Below are positions 59,601-64,000 of a stretch of DNA of 64,000 nucleotides, piece by piece. How positions within the stretch are numbered: the stretch's first letter is position 1; each line of letters opens with the position of its first letter. The translations under genes were made by a program, and so were the position numbers. The notes beneath the pieces were generated by a model. That model searched no databases. It was given only the letters and a program-made list of their open reading frames with translations, and was not told the origin of the DNA. The DNA is from Mimachlamys varia (Eukaryota; Mollusca; Bivalvia; Pectinida; Pectinidae). The stretch is taken from positions 51,417,186 to 51,481,185 of the forward strand of contig OX392529.1 in the NCBI GenBank assembly GCA_947623455.1, read 5' to 3'.

Positions 59601-62411
59601 ACTTAGTTACACATACAGTAAAACCGCACTTAGTTACACATACAGTAAAACCCCACTTAGTCACACATACAGTAAAACCTCACTCAGTTACACATACAGT
59701 AAAACCCCACTAAGTCACACATACAGTTAAACCCCACTCAGTTACACATACAGTAAAACCCCACTTAGTCACAAATACAGTAAAACCCCACTTATATATA
59801 GTCACACATACAGTAAAACCCCTCTTAGTCACACATACAGTAAAAACCCCTCTTAGTCACACATACAGTAAAACCCCACTTATTCACAAATACAGTAAAA
59901 CCCCACTTATATATAGTCACACATACAGTAAAACCCCACTTACTCGAACCCAGTTTACTGAAATACCCCTCATTTGTCGAACAGTTTATTTAGTCACGAC
60001 TGAGTTCATACATATTCAACCATTTAAATTTTGAGAAAAATTATTTTTTTGGTGTTTTTTACCAAAAGTGAAACAAGTCACAGATTGCTTAGATTTTCAC
60101 AAAATCATCTTTTCCTGGTAGCAAAATCCATATAATGAAAATTTTAAGGAAATCTAGTGGTTAATTACGAAAGGGTCGAGCCTCCTTAAATAACATACAT
60201 TTTTTCAGGAAATCACATTGAAACAGAAAGTAGGAGATATAATCACCGCAGACATACTTCAGAGACAATAGATAATAAAAATAAAATACAACCACATGTG
60301 GATATCCCTTAATTAGCCAGGTGTTGTTACTGCCCAGGTGATTAACCCTTAATTAGCTAGGTGTTGTTTCTGCCCAGGTGATAACATGTGAAGGGAACTC
60401 AGGTTTCTATGAGATCGGCTGTACAAAGACACCACTAGATGCCGGGTATTCCGTTCTTGGCTGGAACCATCCAGGATTTGCCGGAAGTTCTGTAAGTTTT
60501 GTTTCCCATTACTGTTATTTAACTAGTACCCTCCCTTGATAAAATATTTTTGTTCAGTCTCGTTAAAGATTGCTTTATGTTAAAGATGAGGCAAATGAAA
60601 ATATCTAGGCTGTAGGAGGTACTATTTATAACATGTAAGCTAAAGTAGGACTAATTGAATTATTGAAGTCTTTATTGGCTGTAGGTGGAATTTATTTTGA
60701 ATCAATTTGGGCCATTTTCATTTTAGCGGTTGAACCAGTCGCACCACAGTTATTCGTTTATTAAATAAAGTCGGACCTAGTAATCTGTCGCTGCTTCCAA
60801 GCGAGCCTCAAAAAATTAATTTGCAGGGCCTGCATAAATATTTCCAGGTCTGTTGGGATTTATACCAGAAAAGGTCACCTTTGAGAACAGAAAAACCGGT
60901 TTTTCCGCATAAACAAAATGGCCATGGTCTGAATGTTAACAAGAATTTAAATTGGGTAGTTCAATAACCTCTGTAACAAGAAAAAATTTATTATTGCCAT
61001 GAAAATATGTTAATGTAGTACAGTGGACTCCACTTAATATCATTCCTGTTAATATCACATTCCTCTTTATATCATGTTTTTTCCAAGCACCATTTTTCTC
61101 TCTATATAATCTATGTAATTTTATTTGGTTAAAATCATGTATTTTGAGGTGAAATCCTCTTAATATCATGTTTTTTTTAACGAATTACATAAAATATCCA
61201 GAAAATGATGTCATTTCCATTGATTTCAGATAAAACTTGTACAAAATGTTGCATACAAAATAAAAATAACCCCAAAAATGATTTTTAATTGAAATAATGT
61301 TATCTATATATTGAAACATCTTCATATGTACATTGAATAGCTTACTTTTAGTTATGGAGATTGGAAATGTACTAGATTTAGTGGAAAAACATGTTTCTCT
61401 TAATGTCAATTTCCTGTTAATATCATGTTTTTATCTGACAAATGCAACATGATATAAAGAGGAATGTACTGTACTAATATTAATATGCGGCCTCCTATGG
61501 CTCTACAACGACACAATTTTAAAAAATTGTCTCGTCATGAAGAGCTACGTTATCACAGCTAATGTTAATGATACATTGTAATAACATGTTTAAGGTCTAA
61601 ATTGTTACTTTGCCACTAGAGTGAAAATATGACGAAGTGCATTATTCTCCAATGATTTCTAGGTACTAATACAGTGCATTCCTCTTTATATCATGTTGCA
61701 TTTGTCAGACAAAAACATGATATTAACGGGAATGTGATATTTAGAGAAACATGTTTTCCCACTAAATCTAGTGCATTTCCATAGCTAAAAATAAGCTATT
61801 AAATGAATATATGAAAATGTTTCAATCTTTAGATAACATTATTTCATTGAATAACCTTTTTTTTTTCCATGCAATATTTATTGCATGTTGTATCTGAAAT
61901 CAATGGAAGTGACATCATTTTCTGAATATTTTATGTGATTGGTAAAAAAACCAACATGATATTAAGAGGAATTCACCTAAAAATACATAATATTAACCAA
62001 ATGAAATTACATAGATTATATAGGGGACAAAATGGTTTTTGATGATATAAAGAGGAATGTGATATTAACATGAGTGATATTAAGTAGAATCCGCTTCATT
62101 TAGAATTCATTTTGTTGAAAGGTTTCTCCTCTGCAGTAGTGCCATTATAAAACTTGTGGCATACCAAATTCATCCCCTTATAATAGAAATCAAGAACAAT
62201 GAAGTGTAATTTGATTTTACATTCAGTATTTAAATTACAATGACAGGGCTCGCCCACCCCTGAACAGGACCAGAATGCCATGGATGCTGTGATGCAGTAT
62301 GCCATCAATGATCTTCATTTCGACCCGCACAACATCTGGTTGTTTGCCTGGTCCATCGGAGGCTACCCAGCATCCTGGGCTGCCATGAACTATCCCGAAA
62401 TCAAATGTGTG
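44687..62411 (+). CDS. ABHD16A: ABHD16A-like phosphatidylserine lipase (partial)
   Basis: Eleven in-phase GT-AG exons encode 312 residues: 44687-44743, 45367-45433, 47766-47852, 53297-53373, 54774-54853, 56720-56791, 57177-57250, 58622-58662, 59168-59269, 60378-60491, 62247-62411. The vertebrate protein is about 558 residues; the first exon was not located and the 3' exons lie past the window. Motifs in order: two hydrophobic segments (FSYWTSPVMLTLMYRRG and FGFSVSVIYLFAWLLRG), IGRSYNPDYVTFIQIL, DFEFWAWPTDYPY, HTFGRRMMYPGSTALI, DGNEIDTMFIERS, VITCEGNSGFYEIG, GYSVLGWNHPGFAGSS, and FAWSIGGYPASWAAMNYP, whose Ser is the nucleophile (AWSIGG elbow). From family knowledge ABHD16A makes lysophosphatidylserine at the ER; catalytic Asp and His would be downstream. 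ABHD16B is less likely because that gene is typically intronless in vertebrates. Confidence 0.95.
44940..45225. repeat. Dispersed repeat copy B (MITE-free)
   Basis: Same sequence as 43790-44420 without the MITE; includes TTTGAAAAATATGCTTTAAA at about 45090, ending TCCTAGATTAACCCCTGA. ABHD16A intron between 44743 and 45367. A tRNA-like remnant (TGTAGCTCAGTTGGTAG, GTTTGAACCCC) follows at about 45265-45310. Confidence 0.85.
45503..45753. repeat. 23-bp minisatellite, about 11 copies
   Basis: Nearly identical units of TCATTGTTACAGTGTATAAG plus GTA. Each contains TTGTTACAG, an acceptor-like string, but without an adjoining exon. ABHD16A intron after exon 45367-45433. A run of about 18 C follows near 45809. 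Confidence 0.95.
45826..47715. repeat. 70-bp tandem array, about 1.9 kb
   Basis: Roughly 27 units contain TGAACTTGTTTAATGAATAA, CAGAACCTTACACTTGTGTC and AATGTAAAGGCTCATGACAT. Full units are about 70 bp; a shorter variant lacks about 10 bp (AATTATTGAA) and alternates with full units in the right half. It ends about 50 bp before ABHD16A exon 47766-47852. Confidence 0.96.
47961..49000 (+). mobile_element. Composite element, AGCTCACCTGGTCC family, 3'-truncated
   Basis: Head hairpin AGCTCACCTGGTCC-AAAGGACCAAGGTGAGCT, then GTCCGTCGTCCGTCGTCCGT, then about five units of about 147 bp (GACTTCTTCTCTGAAACC, GGGGCTGACCCCC, GGGGCGGGGCC). It fades into diverged sequence after 48960 without the 3' hairpin. 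The CCCAGGGGCCTGGGG palindromes make it GC-rich. Confidence 0.75.
49157..49384 (+). repeat. Composite-element head fused to a MITE interior
   Basis: 49157-49247 is a head of the same family (AGCTCACCTGGTCCAAAGG to TGACTTCTTCTTAATAACC). At about 49247 it switches to TTGTTGTTGAAATGGGTCAC and TTTCTTGTTAGTTATCGCTC, the interior of the TTAA MITE (compare about 44134-44285). The next full element starts at 49385. Confidence 0.7.
49385..50621 (+). mobile_element. Composite element, AGCTCACCTGGTCC family, complete
   Basis: Head hairpin AGCTCACCTGGTCC-GAAGGACCGAAGTGAGCT, CGTCCGTCCGTCGTCCGTC, then about seven units of about 155 bp (TGATTGGAAATCAGCCTTAT, GGATTCAAAATTGTACT, GGGGGCTGAGGGG). It closes with TCCAGGTGAGCGATACAGGC, CCTCTGGGCCTCTTGTT. 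CCAGGTGAGC is the inverted complement of the head, a sub-terminal inverted repeat. ABHD16A intron 3. Confidence 0.85.
50841..52837 (+). mobile_element. Composite element, GGTCATCTGACCC family, forward
   Basis: Starts AGGTCATCTGACCCGAAGGG and TCAGGATGACCTATAGTCAT, then CGTCCGTCGTCGTGCGCCG. Eleven or so 145-bp units follow (GAATAACCAAAAGGCCCAGA, ATGACCTTGACCTTCATTC, AAGGTCAC) and a distinct tail from 52530 (CCAAGATGGCCTCC). It ends GTCAGATGACCGTTAAGGCC, CGTTGGGCCTCTTGTT. Repeated 60-codon minus-strand frames are products of the 145-bp period, not genes. ABHD16A intron 3. Confidence 0.85.
52905..53178. repeat. 31-bp minisatellite, about 9 copies
   Basis: Units contain TTTGACTTGTTAGCATTGA and ACAACTGAG, alternating GATACAACTGAGTATT with GAAACAACTGAGCATT. 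About 120 bp before ABHD16A exon 53297-53373. Confidence 0.92.
53511..53969 (+). mobile_element. Composite element, CCCACCATC family, short forward copy
   Basis: Starts CCCCACCATCAGATGGTGGG, CGTCCGTGGTCCGTCCGTGG, about two internal units (GAATGGATCTTTCTCAAATT), then TATGGTGAGCGCTAAGATTC and CTCTGGGATCTCTTGTT. It shows head, sub-terminal inverted repeat and 3' hairpin in under 460 bp. ABHD16A intron 4. Confidence 0.82.
54026..54290. repeat. 22-bp minisatellite, about 11 copies
   Basis: Units of CAACAATATAATGATGTCAC plus GG, with TCATGG and TCCCGG variants. ABHD16A intron 4. The sequence after it, to 54740, holds no exon. Confidence 0.95.
54945..55490. repeat. Diverged 83-bp MITE and nested ATATCAC-type MITE
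   Basis: 54950-55035 (CACCTGAAGACACATTTGAA, GGGGGTGAATGAGTTAA) and about 55430-55490 (GTGTCTTTAGGGGTGAATGG) are arms of the short CTCATTCACCCC family. Between them, 55078-55260 carries CACCTAATATCACCCCTG and TTCCTCTTTATATCATG, part of the larger MITE seen at 57970. ABHD16A intron 5. Confidence 0.6.
55925..56065. mobile_element. Shortened ATATCAC-type MITE
   Basis: Left end ACAGTGGACTCCACTTAATA and right end GATATAAAGAGGAGTGCACT, with most of the interior deleted. ABHD16A intron 5. Confidence 0.75.
56246..56697. mobile_element. ATATCAC-type MITE, about 450 bp
   Basis: TACAGTGCACTCCTCTTTAT at the left and GTGATATTAAGTGAAGTCCA at the right, with the ends inverted and imperfect. Interior sub-repeats: AACATGATATTAAGAGGAA and AACATGATATAAAGAGGAA. 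It stops about 20 bp before ABHD16A exon 56720-56791. Confidence 0.82.
57324..57798. mobile_element. MITE with TACCGTAATTTCCT ends
   Basis: Left TACCATAATTTCCTGTGTAT, right AATATGTAGGAAATTACGGT. Sub-terminal TTACCCGCACC, GCCCGTGGG and GGCAGATTGCCCG/GGCAGATAGCCCG motifs repeat in both halves. ABHD16A intron 7. Confidence 0.78.
57970..58440. mobile_element. ATATCAC-type MITE, about 470 bp
   Basis: Left ACAGTGGACTCAACTTAATA and right GATATAAAGATGAGTGCACT; same interior as 61020-61470. A fragment of the 1481-type palindromic MITE (ATCTCCATAGGAAAGC) precedes it at about 57885-57950. ABHD16A intron 7. Confidence 0.82.
58713..59021. repeat. 24-bp minisatellite, about 12 copies
   Basis: Units of TTGGTTACTTACAATTGAAA plus ATTT. 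The open frame is just the translated 8-residue period. ABHD16A intron 8, ending about 150 bp before exon 59168-59269. Each unit contains ACTTAC, a reverse-strand donor-like string. Confidence 0.94.
59288..59960. repeat. 29-bp array derived from a MITE end
   Basis: About 22 units of ACAGTAAAACCCCACTTAGT plus CACACAT. The core is the terminus of the MITE at 22387-22925. The last unit runs into genuine MITE interior (CTTACTCGAACCCAGTTTAC, near 59940-60000). ABHD16A intron 9. Confidence 0.92.
60306..60377 (+). repeat. 40-bp duplication of ABHD16A exon 10 acceptor
   Basis: CCCTTAATTAGC-AGGTGTTGT-CTGCCCAGGTGAT occurs twice at 40-bp spacing. Candidate exon starts are 60338 and 60378, the latter in frame (GTGATAACATGTGAAGGG). 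Using the upstream one adds 40 nt and brings an in-frame TAA within the duplicated GTGATTAACCC region. Confidence 0.9.
61020..61470. mobile_element. ATATCAC-type MITE, about 450 bp
   Basis: Left ACAGTGGACTCCACTTAATA, right GATATAAAGAGGAATGTACT. Four internal variants of CTCTTTATATCATGTTTTT and CTCTTAATATCATGTTTTT. ABHD16A intron 10. Confidence 0.85.
61668..62095. mobile_element. ATATCAC-type MITE, opposite orientation
   Basis: Left ACAGTGCATTCCTCTTTATA, right GATATTAAGTAGAATCCGCT; the reverse of the 61020 copy. ABHD16A intron 10, so two inverted copies lie in one intron, about 200 bp apart. Confidence 0.82.
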
Positions 62412-62914
62412 GTAGGTAGTGTCCGTGTTCAATGTTGAGCTTCATATCCGCCCTTACATATTTATTTTAAGTCAGACTTTTTGTCTCAAAGTCGATGAAA
62501 CCATGGGGAAAATTTTGAGTAATCTGAGGATTGAGTTACCTGAGTTTAAATGCCGGGACCGACAAAATACTTCAGATGAAACAGGGTCTGCTAGTTGTAC
62601 AAGTTTGAAATCACAATGTCCGACTGTAGTTTTCGTTTTTCAAATGCATTGCTAAGTTTATAACTATAGTCATATAAATTTTGTAAAGGCCTGTAGTGTA
62701 TAGGCCCAAAGTGGATATCTTTGCAGAACATCTTGACATTCTATTTTGGCAAAAATCCAAATGGTCATCAATTTCAAACATCCCTGTGAATGAGACAAGA
62801 AGACTATTTTCAGCCTGTCTTTTGTTCTTCTTATTCCAGTTGTTGTTGTTTTTTTATGCTTTTAAAGATAATAACCATTGCCACAGTATGTTGTTGTAAG
62901 TTGATACTGTTATG

Positions 62915-63000
62915 CAATACAGTCAAACCTGTCTATAAAGACCGCTCAAGGGAAGACAGAAAAACGGTCACTATAGACAAGTTGCCTTTATAGACAGGTC
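62915..63000. mobile_element. Half MITE, TACAGTCAAACCTGTCTATA end
   Basis: TACAGTCAAACCTGTCTATA, then AAGACCGCTCAAGGGAAGAC and CTTTATAGACAGGTCGAGAT, forming a short inverted pair (CCTGTCTATAAAG / CTTTATAGACAGG). TA-flanked at the left. Confidence 0.7.
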
Positions 63001-64000
63001 GAGATTTTTGGACCAACCACTTTAATTGGAAATGTCATAAATGACTTGTCATTAAATAGGGCATTCAGTATAACATTTTCAGAAGTCAAACTTTTTGTTT
63101 TGCAATATATTCTTTTAATATTATTTTTAGGTTTAAATCTATATTTTTTAAAACATCTTAAAATGCTATGATGAATGCCCTATTCAATAATATTCATGTT
63201 CATTTTATTACATTTGTGAATTCTTGGTTGAGTTTGTTGTTCTCTTTCTAAAAAAAACGTCAAGTCGGAATGATAGCACCAACCAGGTAAGTCGGCAGTT
63301 AAGGTTAATAAAACAAGCACCTTTGAGTAGGAAACTTTGAAAACATAACACAATGCTTCGTTAATTAGGCTTGACATTGATTGACACCTCGCGCGACTTA
63401 CGATGAAGATCTGTTGACACCAGCGAAGGCACAGGTCTAATACTGATAATTGAAATAAACGATGTTTTCACGGCAATATCATTCATAAATCATTCAATTA
63501 AATCTTACATAAGACTTAATCTTCCACGTTTTCTATAAAATAAACAATTTGGGAGTCTCTGAGCGTCGGTAGTTGACGGTAATTCTGACGATTACGGCCT
63601 AACACACGGGTCGCGAACAGGCCTGCATAAACGTGAACACGAATGATGCAACGCTGTTCAATCGTATCATATGACTACACTCATACTGGAAAGCACTACG
63701 TGTTATTCAGGTTAGGAAAAAACCTAGATCGTCGCTATCAGTAGTCAAAATGCAGGATATTGTCGAAAACTGATGCGGCAGTGATGGGCTCTCCGGAAAG
63801 TTTTCACTTGTCATAAAATAATAATATCTTCAGTCAATGTGTTTTACAACTCATATTTTCAACATTTATAGTATTTTCTACTAGTGATTCATGTACGCAA
63901 ATACCTGGACATTTTGTTCGGAGCTGTACATGTGCGACGGGTTACCGGAACGGCTGACAGCCAAATGTGAGATCAAAATATGTTCACCGGAAATCGGTCG
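63001..64000. other. No gene seen; ABHD16A intron sequence
   Basis: No ABHD16A exon continues here: the expected residues after the nucleophile elbow, which lead to the catalytic Asp, were not found. From about 63380 the sequence is less AT-rich and contains several CGCG and GCGC sites, but no frame or repeat I recognise. Confidence 0.4.

Noticed and set aside
59365..59664. 99-codon frame of GFTVCVTKW repeats
   Set aside because: Translation of the MITE-derived 29-bp array.

Overview
This is a repeat-rich animal genomic window, most likely from a bivalve mollusc. The evidence is spliced genes with GT-AG introns, orthologues of conserved animal genes, tRNA-derived SINEs, many MITEs, and composite elements with tandem-repeat cores of the kind described in bivalves (pearl/HINE-like). 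Assignment below mollusc level is not supported from sequence alone. There is no bacterial operon structure, no CRISPR array and no intact tRNA or rRNA gene.

Three protein-coding genes can be rebuilt exon by exon. (1) FAM20B-like glycosaminoglycan xylosylkinase, plus strand: seven exons from 8158 to the stop at 19098; the N-terminal exon(s) were not found. (2) CACYBP/SIP (calcyclin-binding protein), minus strand: six coding exons from the ATG at 38651 to the stop at 30042, complete at 229 codons. (3) ABHD16A-like phospholipase/acylglycerol lipase, plus strand: eleven exons from 44687 to 62411; the first exon was not found and the 3' half lies beyond the window. FAM20B and CACYBP converge tail to tail; CACYBP and ABHD16A diverge head to head.

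The rest is introns and intergenic DNA built from repeats. Region 1-8100 holds SINEs, a palindromic MITE and two possible exons of unknown genes. Region 8.1-19.1 kb is FAM20B, with a 2.6-kb 28-bp minisatellite followed by a 72-bp array that copies the 3' splice site of the catalytic-loop exon. Region 19.1-29.6 kb holds a 22-bp minisatellite, a 1,020-bp tandem duplication and nested MITEs. Region 29.6-38.7 kb is CACYBP, with MITEs, SINEs and a SINE split by a composite element. Region 39.15-43.45 kb is a long inverted-repeat (foldback) element in the divergent intergenic space. Region 43.8-62.4 kb is ABHD16A with large tandem arrays in its introns.

The genes have no evident shared pathway: FAM20B phosphorylates xylose in the proteoglycan linkage region (Golgi), CACYBP is a SIAH/SKP1/S100 adaptor, and ABHD16A acts on phosphatidylserine at the ER. 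The most unusual signal is repeated duplication of intron/exon boundaries: twelve copies of one FAM20B acceptor, doubled acceptors in CACYBP exon 5 and ABHD16A exon 10, and a duplicated CACYBP stop-codon/3'UTR segment. A second theme is a set of composite repeats sharing one blueprint (5' hairpin, GTCCGTC tract, tandem core, 3' hairpin plus TCTTGTT).
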